This document shows positions 16,526 to 24,858 of a stretch of 64,000 nt of DNA, one piece after another (positions within the stretch are counted from its first letter, which is position 1; each line of letters starts with the position of its first letter). Origin of the DNA: Variovorax boronicumulans (GTDB taxonomy: Bacteria; Pseudomonadota; Gammaproteobacteria; Burkholderiales; Burkholderiaceae_C); contig NZ_JAAAFX010000008.1 in NCBI RefSeq assembly GCF_019352895.1, forward strand, positions 147,026-211,025. Reading direction: 5' to 3'. The notes under the pieces were generated by a model. The model was not told the origin of the DNA. It saw only the letters and a program-made list of their open reading frames with translations, and did no database searches. The position numbers and the translations under genes were made by a program.

Positions 16526-18376
16526 ATGAACGCACCTGTGATGAATGGCCTGCCCATTCAGGCGCCCCCGCACGTCAAGAACGCCAGGCTGATCGCCTGG
16601 GTGGCCGAGATGGCCGCGCTGTGCAAACCCGACAACATCTACTGGTGCGACGGCAGCACCGCGGAATACGACCGCCTGTGCCAGCAGCTGGTCGACGCCG
16701 GCACCTTCAAGAAGCTCAACCCGGCCAAGCGCCCGAACTCCTTCCTCGCCACCTCCGACCCGACCGACGTGGCGCGCGTGGAAGACCGCACCTACATCTG
16801 CTCGGCCACCAAGGAAAACGCCGGCCCGACCAACAACTGGATGGCGCCGGCCGAGATGCGCGCCACGCTGCAGCCGCTGTTCGACGGCTGCATGAAGGGC
16901 CGCACGATGTACGTCGTGCCCTTCTCGATGGGCCCGCTGGGCTCGCCGATCGCGCACATCGGCATCGAGCTGTCCGACAGCCCCTATGTCGCGGTCAACA
17001 TGAAGATCATGACCCGCATGGGCAAGGCCGTGTACGACGTGCTGGGCACCGACGGCGAATTCGTGCCCTGCGTGCACACGGTGGGCGCGCCGCTGGCCGC
17101 GGGCGAGCAGGACGTCGCCTGGCCCTGCAACAAGACCAAGTACATCGTCCACTACCCGGAAACGCGCGAGATCTGGAGCTACGGCTCGGGCTACGGCGGC
17201 AACGCGCTGCTGGGCAAGAAGTGCTTCGCGCTGCGCATCGCCTCGACCATGGGCCGCGACGAAGGCTGGCTCGCCGAGCACATGCTGATCCTCGGCGTGA
17301 GCAATCCCCAGGGCCAGAAGTACCACGTGGCGGCCGCCTTCCCCAGCGCCTGCGGCAAGACCAACTTCGCAATGCTGATCCCGCCGGCCGGCTTCGACGG
17401 CTGGAAGGTCACCACCATCGGCGACGACATCGCCTGGATCAAGCCCCAGGCCGACGGCTCGCTGCGCGCCATCAACCCCGAGGCCGGCTACTTCGGCGTG
17501 GCCCCGGGCACCAACGAGCAGACCAACCCCAACTGCATGGCCAGCCTGAACCGCGACGTGATCTTCACCAACGTCGCGCTGACCGACGACGGCGACGTCT
17601 GGTGGGAAGGCATGGGCGAGGCCCCGGCCCACGCCATCGACTGGCAGGGCAAGGAATGGACGCCGGCCATCGCCAAGGAAACCGGCGCCAAGGCCGCGCA
17701 CCCCAACGCCCGCTTCACCGTGGCCGCCACCAACAACCCGGCGCTCGACGAAGCCTGGGACGACCCGAAGGGCGTGAAGATCGACGCCTTCATCTTCGGC
17801 GGCCGCCGCTCGACCACCGTGCCGCTGGTGACCGAGGCGCGCAACTGGACCGAAGGCGTCTACATGGCCGCCACCATGGGCTCGGAAACCACCGCCGCGG
17901 CCACCGGCCAGGCCGGCGTGGTGCGCCGCGACCCGTTCGCGATGTTGCCCTTCATGGGCTACAACATGAGCGACTACTTCCAGCACTGGCTCGACCTGGG
18001 CAAGAAGCTCGAGGCCTCGGGCGCCACGCTGCCGAAGATCTACACCACCAACTGGTTCCGCAAGGGCGCCGACGGCAAGTTCGCCTGGCCGGGCTACGGC
18101 GAGAACATGCGCGTGCTCAAGTGGATGATCGACCGGATCGAGGACAAGGCCGCCGGCACCGAGCACGCCTTCGGCGTGTCGCCGCGCTACCAGGACCTGA
18201 ACTGGACCGGCCTGGACTTCAGCACCGAACAGTTCGAGACCGTGACCAGCACCGACAAGGCCGCCTGGCTGGCCGAGCTGCAGCTGCACGGCGAGCTGTT
18301 CCAGCAGCTGGCGCACCACCTGCCCAAGGAACTGCCGGCCACCAAGGCCGAGATCGAGCAGCGCCTCGCGGCCTGA
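16526..18376 (+). CDS. pckG: Phosphoenolpyruvate carboxykinase (GTP)
   Basis: This 616-residue cytoplasmic enzyme converts oxaloacetate and GTP to phosphoenolpyruvate, the entry step of gluconeogenesis. The nucleotide loop is FPSACGKTNFAML near residues 271-283. Other family stretches are KCFALRIASTMGRDEGW and FIFGGRRSTTVPLV. Length matches the GTP-dependent family rather than the ATP-dependent one of about 530. The ATG has a CGGAGA ribosome site. It is monocistronic, with a strong terminator 24 bp after the stop. It fits an organism living on organic and amino acids. Confidence 0.97.
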   Translation: MNAPVMNGLPIQAPPHVKNARLIAWVAEMAALCKPDNIYWCDGSTAEYDRLCQQLVDAGTFKKLNPAKRPNSFLATSDPTDVARVEDRTYICSATKENAGPTNNWMAPAEMRATLQPLFDGCMKGRTMYVVPFSMGPLGSPIAHIGIELSDSPYVAVNMKIMTRMGKAVYDVLGTDGEFVPCVHTVGAPLAAGEQDVAWPCNKTKYIVHYPETREIWSYGSGYGGNALLGKKCFALRIASTMGRDEGWLAEHMLILGVSNPQGQKYHVAAAFPSACGKTNFAMLIPPAGFDGWKVTTIGDDIAWIKPQADGSLRAINPEAGYFGVAPGTNEQTNPNCMASLNRDVIFTNVALTDDGDVWWEGMGEAPAHAIDWQGKEWTPAIAKETGAKAAHPNARFTVAATNNPALDEAWDDPKGVKIDAFIFGGRRSTTVPLVTEARNWTEGVYMAATMGSETTAAATGQAGVVRRDPFAMLPFMGYNMSDYFQHWLDLGKKLEASGATLPKIYTTNWFRKGADGKFAWPGYGENMRVLKWMIDRIEDKAAGTEHAFGVSPRYQDLNWTGLDFSTEQFETVTSTDKAAWLAELQLHGELFQQLAHHLPKELPATKAEIEQRLAA

Positions 18377-18400
18377 GATCGCCAGCCAGCGAGCGCCCAC

Positions 18401-18428
18401 AAAAAACCGCCCCTCGGGGCGGTTTTTT
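18401..18428. terminator. Rho-independent terminator after pckG
   Basis: AAAAAACCGCCCC-TC-GGGGCGGTTTTTT is a perfect 13-bp inverted repeat with a 2-nt centre and T runs on both strands. It should stop pckG transcription and that of the convergent membrane-protein gene, which ends 20 bp further on. Confidence 0.93.
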
Positions 18429-18447
18429 CATGGGGCCGGAGCCGCGA

Positions 18448-18993
18448 TCAATAGTACTTGCCGAGGTTCACGCGGCGCATCGCTTCGTACAGCGTGGGCA
18501 CCTTCACGTCGGCCGAGCGCTGGGCAACGATCGCGCGGGCCAACTGGGCCGGCACCTTGGCGGGTTCGCCGGTCAGGGCTTCGTGACGGGTCACGGCGGC
18601 CTGGATGTCGTTCATGATGCGGGCGTCGTGCTGGGCGTAGGCCAGGAAGCGCGCATCGCTGCGGGCCGCTTCACGGCGCTGGGCATAGGCGCTCCAGCCC
18701 TGGGTCGCACGGGCGGCCAGGGTGCGGGCCGTGCCGGCGAAGAAGGCCAGCACCACGAAGGCGACGGCCCACATCACGAGCCAGGCGACGATCAGGCCGC
18801 CTTCGTCGATGTTCGACACCAGCTTGTCGGCAACGACGAGCAGGGCCGAGACCACGGCGGCGAGCAGCAGGGCCGCGAGGCCGCGCGAGCCGTCGACGTC
18901 ATGGCTGGTGGTACGGAAATGGTCAAAAACGGCTTCGGCGCGGGTGACGCCCGGGTGAGCCGCCGGTTGATCAACGTGGACAAAGCTGGTCAT
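18448..18993 (-). CDS. Two-span membrane protein, unknown function
   Basis: The 181-residue product has a polar N-terminus, two adjacent hydrophobic segments around residues 45-95 (GLAALLLAAVVSALLVVADK and the AWLVMWAVAFVVLAFF region), then a soluble C-terminal half rich in alanine and arginine ending RRVNLGKYY. I recognise no family. The start MTSFVHVDQ was chosen because GGAGGGAA lies just upstream; the longer frame begins in A/T-rich promoter DNA. A TAGGG-N4-CCCTA element 51 nt upstream is shared with the small gene at 20107-20280. The divergent LysR gene is the likely regulator. Confidence 0.7.
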   Translation of the reverse strand: MTSFVHVDQPAAHPGVTRAEAVFDHFRTTSHDVDGSRGLAALLLAAVVSALLVVADKLVSNIDEGGLIVAWLVMWAVAFVVLAFFAGTARTLAARATQGWSAYAQRREAARSDARFLAYAQHDARIMNDIQAAVTRHEALTGEPAKVPAQLARAIVAQRSADVKVPTLYEAMRRVNLGKYY

Positions 18994-19043
18994 GAGAATT
19001 TCCCTCCAAAGGGGTGAATGGCCGAAGCCGATGGACTGAATAT

Positions 19044-19059
19044 TAGGGCTTACCCTAGT
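19044..19059. promoter_or_regulatory. TAGGG-N4-CCCTAGT element, copy 1
   Basis: TAGGGCTTACCCTAGT has perfect 5-bp arms (19044-19048 and 19053-19057). It lies 51 nt upstream of the membrane-protein start and 42 nt upstream of the divergent LysR start. A second copy is at 20332-20347. A TAATAT sequence beside it on the minus strand could be a -10 box. Confidence 0.6.
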
Positions 19060-19100
19060 GTTCCGCCACTTTATCTTCTTGATGTTTATCATTCACAACG

Positions 19101-20099
19101 ATGATGAACGTCAACTTCCGCACGCTGGACCTCAACCTGCTGCGCGTCTTCGACGAGGTGATGGCCGAGCGCAACCTGACGCGCGCGGCGCGCAACCTGT
19201 CGCTGACGCAGCCGGCCGTGAGCAACGCGCTGCGGCGGCTGCGCGAGGTGCTGGGCGACGAACTGGTGCGCCGCGCGGGCGCGGGCGTCGAGCCCACGCC
19301 GCGTGCGCTGGCGCTCTGGCCGACGGTGCGCGACGCGCTGCTGCAGCTGCAGCACACGCTGGCGCCCAACGAGTTCGATGCCGCGGTGGCCGACACCACC
19401 TTCGTGCTGGCCATGGCCGACGCCACCGCCGCCGAGCTGATGCCGGGCCTGATGCAGATCCTGGAAGCCGAAGCGCCGGCGATCTCGGTGCGCGTGGTGC
19501 CGCTGACCACGCGCGACCCGCGGCAGCTGCTGGAGAACGAGGAGGCCGACATGGCGGTCGGCTATTTCCCGGCCGTGATCGCCAGCCTCACGGCCCGCGG
19601 CCAGACCGGCGTGGCCGTGCCCTTCGAGGCCCAGCGCCTCTATGTGGGCCAGTACGTGTGCGTGATGCGGCGCGACCATCCGCTGGCGCAGAAGCCGCTG
19701 ACGCTGGACGACTACTGCGCCGCGCGCCACCTGCTGGTGAGTTTTTCGGGCCGGCCCTACGGCTTCATCGACCAGACGCTGGCGGCGCTCGGGCGCGAGC
19801 GGCGCATCGTGGTCACGGTCAACCAGTTCTTCACCGCCGGCCGGGTGGTCGCGAATTCCGACCTGCTGACGGTGCTGCCGCGCCACTTCGTGAGCGTGAC
19901 CGGCATCGACGCGCAACTGGTGCTGCGCGACCTGCCCTTCGACCAGCCGCTGGTCCACGTGGACGCGGTCTGGCATCGGCGCGCACAGCACGGGCATGCG
20001 CACGAATGGTTGCGCGCGGCGCTGGTGCGCTCGGCGGCGGCGGCTTTCGCGCGCTCGCTGCTGGGGTCCGGCCCGGTGGCCGGGGCCGAAAAAAGCTGA
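19101..20099 (+). CDS. LysR-family transcriptional regulator
   Basis: The 332-residue product has an N-terminal winged helix-turn-helix (LNLLRVFDEVMAERNLTRAA, SLTQPAVSNALRRLRE) and a C-terminal effector domain of the PBP2 NodD/PnbR-like kind. The ATG at 19101 is followed in frame by a second methionine. It lies between two minus-strand genes that each carry the same upstream element, so it is their most likely regulator. The effector is unknown. Its own promoter would overlap element copy 1, which would allow autoregulation. Confidence 0.9.
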   Translation: MMNVNFRTLDLNLLRVFDEVMAERNLTRAARNLSLTQPAVSNALRRLREVLGDELVRRAGAGVEPTPRALALWPTVRDALLQLQHTLAPNEFDAAVADTTFVLAMADATAAELMPGLMQILEAEAPAISVRVVPLTTRDPRQLLENEEADMAVGYFPAVIASLTARGQTGVAVPFEAQRLYVGQYVCVMRRDHPLAQKPLTLDDYCAARHLLVSFSGRPYGFIDQTLAALGRERRIVVTVNQFFTAGRVVANSDLLTVLPRHFVSVTGIDAQLVLRDLPFDQPLVHVDAVWHRRAQHGHAHEWLRAALVRSAAAAFARSLLGSGPVAGAEKS

Positions 20100-20111
20100 A
20101 GAACGCTCAGC
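20089..20111 (-). terminator. Minus-strand hairpin terminator after the 57-aa gene
   Basis: On the minus strand GCTGA and TCAGC form a 5-bp stem around a 7-nt loop, followed by six T. The stem overlaps the stop codon of the small gene. The stem is short, so strength is uncertain. The sequence GAACGCTCAGCGG at this place recurs at the end of another small minus-strand gene near 38016. Confidence 0.5.
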
Positions 20112-20280
20112 GGACGACGCGCAGCCAGGCGCTGGCGGCTTCGCGCAGTTCCTGGGCGTGGTGCGCGTCGAGGCCGGCGCGCAGGTCGGCGCTTTCCATC
20201 AGCGTGGCGGCGTAGCTGGCCGGCACCTGGGCGGTGGAGGAACGGAAGAAACTGGCCACTTGGGCGATCAGACTGGACAT
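20107..20280 (-). CDS. Small 57-aa protein, unknown function
   Basis: The product MSSLIAQVASFFRSSTAQ... is an amphipathic helical peptide ending ASAWLRVVR. The start is 52 nt downstream of the second copy of the AGGG-N4-CCCTAGT element, the same spacing as at the membrane-protein gene at 18448-18993, and a hairpin lies at its stop. These signals support a real gene despite its size. It has the look of the short LysR-linked proteins common in betaproteobacteria, but no domain is recognisable. Confidence 0.65.
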   Translation of the reverse strand: MSSLIAQVASFFRSSTAQVPASYAATLMESADLRAGLDAHHAQELREAASAWLRVVR

Positions 20281-20331
20281 GGTGTTTGCGCGGCCTGCCC
20301 GCGCTGGTGTTGGAAGGACTGCCTTAAGAAT

Positions 20332-20347
20332 AAGGGTTATCCCTAGT
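20332..20347. promoter_or_regulatory. AGGG-N4-CCCTAGT element, copy 2
   Basis: AAGGGTTATCCCTAGT lies 52 nt upstream of the 57-aa gene. Over an 18-bp alignment it matches copy 1 at 14 positions, and the AGGG and CCCTAGT blocks are identical. A TATTCT sequence beside it on the minus strand could serve as a -10 box. Confidence 0.6.
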
Positions 20348-20425
20348 CTTTCAACGCCAACTTCATGCGCCTTGTGCATAGGGCGATCCGAAACCCGCCG
20401 CGGCCGCAGCCTCTAGACTGAGGCC

Positions 20426-21232
20426 ATGAAGCTTCAACTGCTGTCCGACCTGCACCTGGAATCGCACCCGAACCTGCAGATCACCCCCGCGCCGGGCGCC
20501 GACCTGCTGGTGCTGGCGGGCGACGTCGGCTCCTACCAGGAGGGCTCCCGGCTGGCCGGCGACGACTTCGGTCTGACCCGCTTCTCGCCGCGCCATGGCT
20601 GGCCGACCCCGGTCTTCTATGTGCCGGGCAACCACGAGTACGACGGCGCGGACCTCGACGACACCCACGCCCGCCTGCGCGCGCTGTGCGCCGAACTGGA
20701 CATCACCTGGCTCGAACGCGAGACGGTGGTGCACGGCGGCGTGCGCTTCGTCGGCACCACGCTCTGGGCCGATTTCGACGCGCTGGTGGCGCCCACCGAC
20801 GACCTGGGCGAGCGCCTCAAGAAGCGCGGCAAGGCGATGCGCGCGGCCGACTTCTACCTGGTCAAGGCGGCGGCCACGCGCGGTGGCCATCCCTTTCTCG
20901 CGGCCCAGCAAAGAGAGCACTCACTCGCGTGCCAGGACTGGCTGACCAAGGCACTGGACGAACCCTTCGACGGCACCACCGTGGCCGTGACGCACTTCGC
21001 GCCCACCCTGGCCAGCGCCGATCCGCGCTACGGCCTGCGCCCGGGCACGGCCGGCTTCTGCAACAGCCTGGACGAACTGCTGCCCCGCGCCCAGCTGTGG
21101 CTGCACGGCCACCTGCACTGCGCCTTCGACTATGTGAAGGACGGCTGTCGCGTCGTGGCCAACCCGCTGGGCTACGCGTCCAAGGGCGAGCAGGAAGGCT
21201 TCCGGCCCGACCGGCTGATCGAGGTGCGCTGA
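20426..21232 (+). CDS. Calcineurin-like metallophosphoesterase
   Basis: This 268-residue cytoplasmic enzyme carries the dinuclear metal motifs in order: SDLHLES near residue 8, LAGDVGS, PGNHEYDG, VTHFAPT and HGHLHC. The family hydrolyses phosphoesters of nucleotides, proteins or lipids, and the substrate cannot be read from this sequence. The next gene (21288) is on the same strand after 55 bp, so the two may be co-transcribed. Confidence 0.9.
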   Translation: MKLQLLSDLHLESHPNLQITPAPGADLLVLAGDVGSYQEGSRLAGDDFGLTRFSPRHGWPTPVFYVPGNHEYDGADLDDTHARLRALCAELDITWLERETVVHGGVRFVGTTLWADFDALVAPTDDLGERLKKRGKAMRAADFYLVKAAATRGGHPFLAAQQREHSLACQDWLTKALDEPFDGTTVAVTHFAPTLASADPRYGLRPGTAGFCNSLDELLPRAQLWLHGHLHCAFDYVKDGCRVVANPLGYASKGEQEGFRPDRLIEVR

Positions 21233-21287
21233 CGCCGCCCCTATGATCGGCCGGCATCCGCCGAACGAACCACACGGGGAAGAACGC

Positions 21288-22517
21288 ATGCTCAACGGCC
21301 TCTGGCTGGGCTTTTTCATGGTCGCAGCCGTGGCCGCGCTGGGGCGCTGGCTCGTCGGCGGCGACCCGGCCGTGTTCGCCGCCATCGTCGAGAGCCTGTT
21401 CGCGATGGCCCGGCTGGCGGTCGAGGTCATGGTGCTGCTGTTCGGCACGCTCACGCTGTGGCTGGGCCTGCTGCGCATCGCCGAGGCGGCCGGGCTCGTG
21501 GCCTGGCTGGCCCGGCTGCTGGGGCCGCTGTTCCGCCGCCTGATGCCCGAGGTGCCGGCCGGCCATCCCGCGCTGGGCCTGATCACCATGAACTTCGCGG
21601 CCAATGCGCTGGGCCTGGACAACGCGGCCACGCCGATCGGCCTGAAGGCCATGCGCGAGCTGCAGACGCTCAACCCGCGGCCGGACACGGCCAGCAACGC
21701 CCAGATCCTGTTCCTGGTGCTCAACGCCTCCTCGCTCACGCTGCTGCCGGTGACGATCTTCATGTACCGCGCGCAGCAGGGCGCGCCCGACCCGACCATG
21801 GTCTTCCTGCCGATCCTGCTCGCGACCAGCGCGTCGACGCTGGTGGGCCTGCTGTCGGTCGCGCTGGTGCAGCGCCTGCGGCTCTGGGACCCGGTGGTGC
21901 TGGCCTACCTGCTGCCCGGCGCGCTGGTGCTGGGCGGCTTCATGGCGCTGCTGGCCACGCTGTCGTCGGCAGCGCTGGCCGCGCTCTCCTCGCTGATGGG
22001 CAACCTCGCGCTGTTCGGCCTGGTGATCCTGTTCCTGGCGGTCGGCGCCTGGAAGCGCGTGAATGTCTACGACCGCTTCATCGAAGGCGCCAAGGAAGGC
22101 TTCGACGTGGCGAAGAACCTGCTGCCCTACCTGGTCGCGATGCTGTGCGCGATTGGCGTGCTGCGGGCCTCGGGCGCGCTCGAGGTCGCGCTCAACGGCA
22201 TCCGCTGGCTGGTGGTGAAGAGCGGTTGGGACACCCGCTTCGTCGACGCGCTGCCGACCGCGCTGGTCAAGCCCTTCTCGGGCAGCGCGGCGCGCGCGAT
22301 GCTGATCGAGACCATGAAGAGCCAGGGCGTCGACAGCTTCCCGGCGCTGGCCGCGGCCGTGATCCAGGGCAGCACCGAAACCACCTTCTACGTGCTGGCC
22401 GTGTACTTCGGCGCGGTCGGCATCCAGCGCGCGCGGCATGCGGTGGGCTGCGCGCTGGCGGCCGAGTTCGCGGGCGTGGCGGCGGCCATCGGCGTGTGCT
22501 ACTGGTTCTTCGGATAG
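21288..22517 (+). CDS. Nucleoside-recognition (SpmA/SpmB-like) membrane protein
   Basis: The 409-residue integral membrane protein has about ten hydrophobic segments and two Gate-type domains, matching a fusion of SpmA-like (GLITMNFAANALGLDNAATP) and SpmB-like (AVIQGSTETTFYVLAVYFG) halves. In spore formers the separate proteins act in spore maturation; in Gram-negative bacteria the fused form is common and its role is unknown. Transport of a small solute is a guess. The start MLNGLWLGFF begins the first membrane helix. A longer frame upstream lacks a plausible start. Confidence 0.82.
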   Translation: MLNGLWLGFFMVAAVAALGRWLVGGDPAVFAAIVESLFAMARLAVEVMVLLFGTLTLWLGLLRIAEAAGLVAWLARLLGPLFRRLMPEVPAGHPALGLITMNFAANALGLDNAATPIGLKAMRELQTLNPRPDTASNAQILFLVLNASSLTLLPVTIFMYRAQQGAPDPTMVFLPILLATSASTLVGLLSVALVQRLRLWDPVVLAYLLPGALVLGGFMALLATLSSAALAALSSLMGNLALFGLVILFLAVGAWKRVNVYDRFIEGAKEGFDVAKNLLPYLVAMLCAIGVLRASGALEVALNGIRWLVVKSGWDTRFVDALPTALVKPFSGSAARAMLIETMKSQGVDSFPALAAAVIQGSTETTFYVLAVYFGAVGIQRARHAVGCALAAEFAGVAAAIGVCYWFFG

Positions 22518-22586
22518 CCCGCCCGCCGGTGCGGCCCCGGCGCATCGGCCAGAATAGCCTTCCGCCTCCTTCCATCTCCCTTCCTC

Positions 22587-23096
22587 GTGAACGTTCCCGT
22601 CCAGGCGCAGCCGCCCTCTTTCTCGGTCGATGAATTCCGCCAGGCACTCGGCATGTTCGCCACCGGCGTCACCATCGTCACCGCGCGCGCCGCCGACGGT
22701 TCGCTGGTGGGCCTGACGGCCAACTCCTTCAACTCGGTGTCGCTGACGCCGCCGCTGGTGCTCTGGAGCCTGGCCCTGAGCGCGGGCTCGATGCCGGCGC
22801 TGAGTGCGGGCTCGCACTACGCGGTCAACATCCTGGCGGCGAACCAGAAGGAACTGGCCGAGCGCTTCGCGAAGAAGCGCGACGACCGCTGGCAGGGCGT
22901 GGAATTCACCGAAGGCCTCGGCGGCGCGCCGCTGCTGGCCGGTGCCGCGGCCAGCTTCGAGTGCTTCAACCGCAGCCGCTACGACGAAGGCGACCACGTG
23001 ATCTTCGTGGGCGAGGTGGAGCGCTGCAGCCACACGCCGGGCGCCTCGCCGCTGCTGTTCCACGGCGGCCGCTTCTACACCGAGCACCCGCTCTAG
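22587..23096 (+). CDS. Flavin reductase-like (FMN-binding split-barrel) protein
   Basis: The 169-residue protein matches the flavin reductase-like domain: FRQALGMFATGVTIVTAR at the start, GLTANSFNSVSLTPPLVLWS in the flavin region, and the final HGGRFYTE. Such proteins supply reduced FMN or FAD to two-component monooxygenases, or are oxidoreductases themselves. No monooxygenase partner is adjacent. The GTG start was chosen because it begins the conserved region. Its stop overlaps by 4 bp the stop of the convergent dioxygenase gene. Confidence 0.88.
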   Translation: MNVPVQAQPPSFSVDEFRQALGMFATGVTIVTARAADGSLVGLTANSFNSVSLTPPLVLWSLALSAGSMPALSAGSHYAVNILAANQKELAERFAKKRDDRWQGVEFTEGLGGAPLLAGAAASFECFNRSRYDEGDHVIFVGEVERCSHTPGASPLLFHGGRFYTEHPL

Positions 23097-24007
23097 CTTT
23101 TCCCGTAGGTCGCGGCGAAGCGCTGCTGCAGGTAGTCGTTGGCCGTGATCGGCGCGTAGCGCGGCGCCTGGCCCGCGGGCACGCAGGACGGGATCGCGCT
23201 CACCAGCGCGTCCGGGTTCGGGTCGAGGAACACCGCGATCGAATAGCGTTCGGCTGTCGGCGCGGCCACGCGGTGCGGCGTCGACACGTAGACGTCGTCG
23301 GTCCAGCGCATCAGGCAATCGCCGACATTGCAGACGAAGGCGCCGGGCAGCGCCGGCACGTCGAACCAGACGCCGTCGCGGCGCCGCACCTGCAGGCCGG
23401 CCACGCCGTCGGTCGCGAGCAGCGTGACGTTGCCGTAGTCGGTGTGGGTGCCGGCGCCGATCTGCGCGCTCGGCTCGGTGGTCGAGGGCATCGGGTAGTG
23501 CAGCAGGCGCAGCGTGGCCAGCGGGCGGTCGATCTTGTCGGCGAAGAAGTCCTCGGCCAGGCCCAGGTCGAGCGCGAAGGCGGTGTGCAGCCGCCGGCCC
23601 ACCGCCAGCACCGCATCGAAGTAGGCCTGCACCGTCTCGCGGAAATCCGGCAGTTCCGGCCACACGTTGTCGGGCCGCGTCCGGCCGTCGGTCCAGATCA
23701 GGTTGAAGGCCTCCTTGTGGTCGGCCGCGGTCTTCTCGTCCAACGCCTCCACGCCCAGGCCGACGTAGCCCCGGTTGCTGCCGAGCTTGTCGATCGCCAT
23801 CGCGCGCTTGGCTTCCGGCGGCTGCGCGAACAGCCGCGCGCTCTGCGCGAAAGTGGCGGCGACCTGCGCCGGCGCCACGCCATGGCCGACGATGGCGAAG
23901 AAGCCGACCTCGCGGCAGGCGGTGCCGATGCGGCGCGCGACGGCGCGGCGTGCGGCCGCGTCGCCCGAAGCCAGTGCGGTGATGTCGATGAGCGGGATGT
24001 CGTTCAT
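23093..24007 (-). CDS. Isopenicillin-N-synthase-like 2-oxoglutarate/Fe(II) dioxygenase
   Basis: This 304-residue soluble oxygenase has the N-terminal DIOX_N region (IPLIDITALASGD) and the 2OG-FeII core with the metal triad in GTHTDYGNVTLLA (H, D) and STPHRVAAP (H), plus the co-substrate motif R-Y-S. It should be active. The start is 13 bp after the ABC permease stop, so it is the last gene of the importer operon beginning at 27727. It may oxidise the imported compound, for example to release sulfite, as TauD and AtsK do by a related mechanism. That function is inferred. Confidence 0.87.
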   Translation of the reverse strand: MNDIPLIDITALASGDAAARRAVARRIGTACREVGFFAIVGHGVAPAQVAATFAQSARLFAQPPEAKRAMAIDKLGSNRGYVGLGVEALDEKTAADHKEAFNLIWTDGRTRPDNVWPELPDFRETVQAYFDAVLAVGRRLHTAFALDLGLAEDFFADKIDRPLATLRLLHYPMPSTTEPSAQIGAGTHTDYGNVTLLATDGVAGLQVRRRDGVWFDVPALPGAFVCNVGDCLMRWTDDVYVSTPHRVAAPTAERYSIAVFLDPNPDALVSAIPSCVPAGQAPRYAPITANDYLQQRFAATYGKS

Positions 24008-24020
24008 GCCCGCATTGTGC

Positions 24021-24848
24021 TCAATGGCCGATCGCGGACTCGTGCCAGTTCTTCAGCAGCCGGTTGCCGATCGCGCTCACCACCATGAAGAACAGGAAGC
24101 CCAGCAGCGTGGCCGCGATCACCTCGGCGAAGAGCAGTGCCGTGTACATGCGACCCTGCGCGAAGACGATCTGCACGCCGAGTCCGCCCTGCGCATTGCC
24201 CGAGCCGATGATGAATTCGCCCACGATCGCACCGATGACCGACAGGCCCGCCGAGATGCGCAGCCCGCCGATGATGTGCGGCAGCGCGCCCGGCAGCTGC
24301 AGCTTCCAGAAGGCGGTGAAGCGGCTCCTGTTGTGCAGCGCAAACAGCTCGGTGAGGTTGCGCGAGGTCGAACGCAGGCCGAGCAGCGTGTTGTTGACGA
24401 TCGGGAACAGCGACATGATCAGGCTGATGATGACCACCGACAGGTCGTTGTAGCCGAACCAGAGCACGATCAGCGGCGCCACTGCCACCACCGGCACGGT
24501 CTGCAGCAGCACCGCATACGGATAGATGCTGCGCTCGAGCAGCTTCGACTGGCTCAGCACCGCGGCCAGCGAGATGCCGCCCACGATCGCGAGCAGGTAG
24601 CCGAAGGTAGCCTCCTTGAGCGTCGTGAGCGTGGCGACGAGCAGCACGCCCGCGTTCTCGGCCACGGCCGCCGCGACCTCCTGCGGCGAAGGCACGAGGT
24701 AGCCCTTGCCGGCGTAGACGGTGGCGGTCAGCAGGTACCAGCCGGCGAGCGCGATCACCGCCACCAGCACCACGGGCCAGCCGTCGCGCAGCCAGGTGGG
24801 GACACGCGAAGGCGTGTCGTGGATGGCGTCGGGCAGGTTGGAAGACAT
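24021..24848 (-). CDS. ABC transporter permease (SsuC/TauC type)
   Basis: The 275-residue inner-membrane protein has about six helices and the coupling loop EAA-like sequence near FTAFWKLQLPGALPHIIGGL. This subfamily serves importers for sulfonates, taurine, nitrate, cyanate or thiamine precursors. It is 10 bp from the ATPase gene. The start MSSNLPDAIHD gives a short cytoplasmic tail before the first helix. Cargo is unknown; the neighbouring sulfotransferase-like gene makes an organosulfur compound attractive. Confidence 0.92.
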   Translation of the reverse strand: MSSNLPDAIHDTPSRVPTWLRDGWPVVLVAVIALAGWYLLTATVYAGKGYLVPSPQEVAAAVAENAGVLLVATLTTLKEATFGYLLAIVGGISLAAVLSQSKLLERSIYPYAVLLQTVPVVAVAPLIVLWFGYNDLSVVIISLIMSLFPIVNNTLLGLRSTSRNLTELFALHNRSRFTAFWKLQLPGALPHIIGGLRISAGLSVIGAIVGEFIIGSGNAQGGLGVQIVFAQGRMYTALLFAEVIAATLLGFLFFMVVSAIGNRLLKNWHESAIGH

Positions 24849-24858
24849 GGGATTTCCT

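Noticed and set aside
16232..18400. 722-residue minus-strand frame opposite pckG
   Set aside because: Shadow of a highly conserved enzyme gene with strong codon bias.
20862..23663. 933-residue minus-strand frame across three plus-strand genes
   Set aside because: It crosses three well-supported genes and has shadow composition; the true minus-strand gene here starts at 24007.
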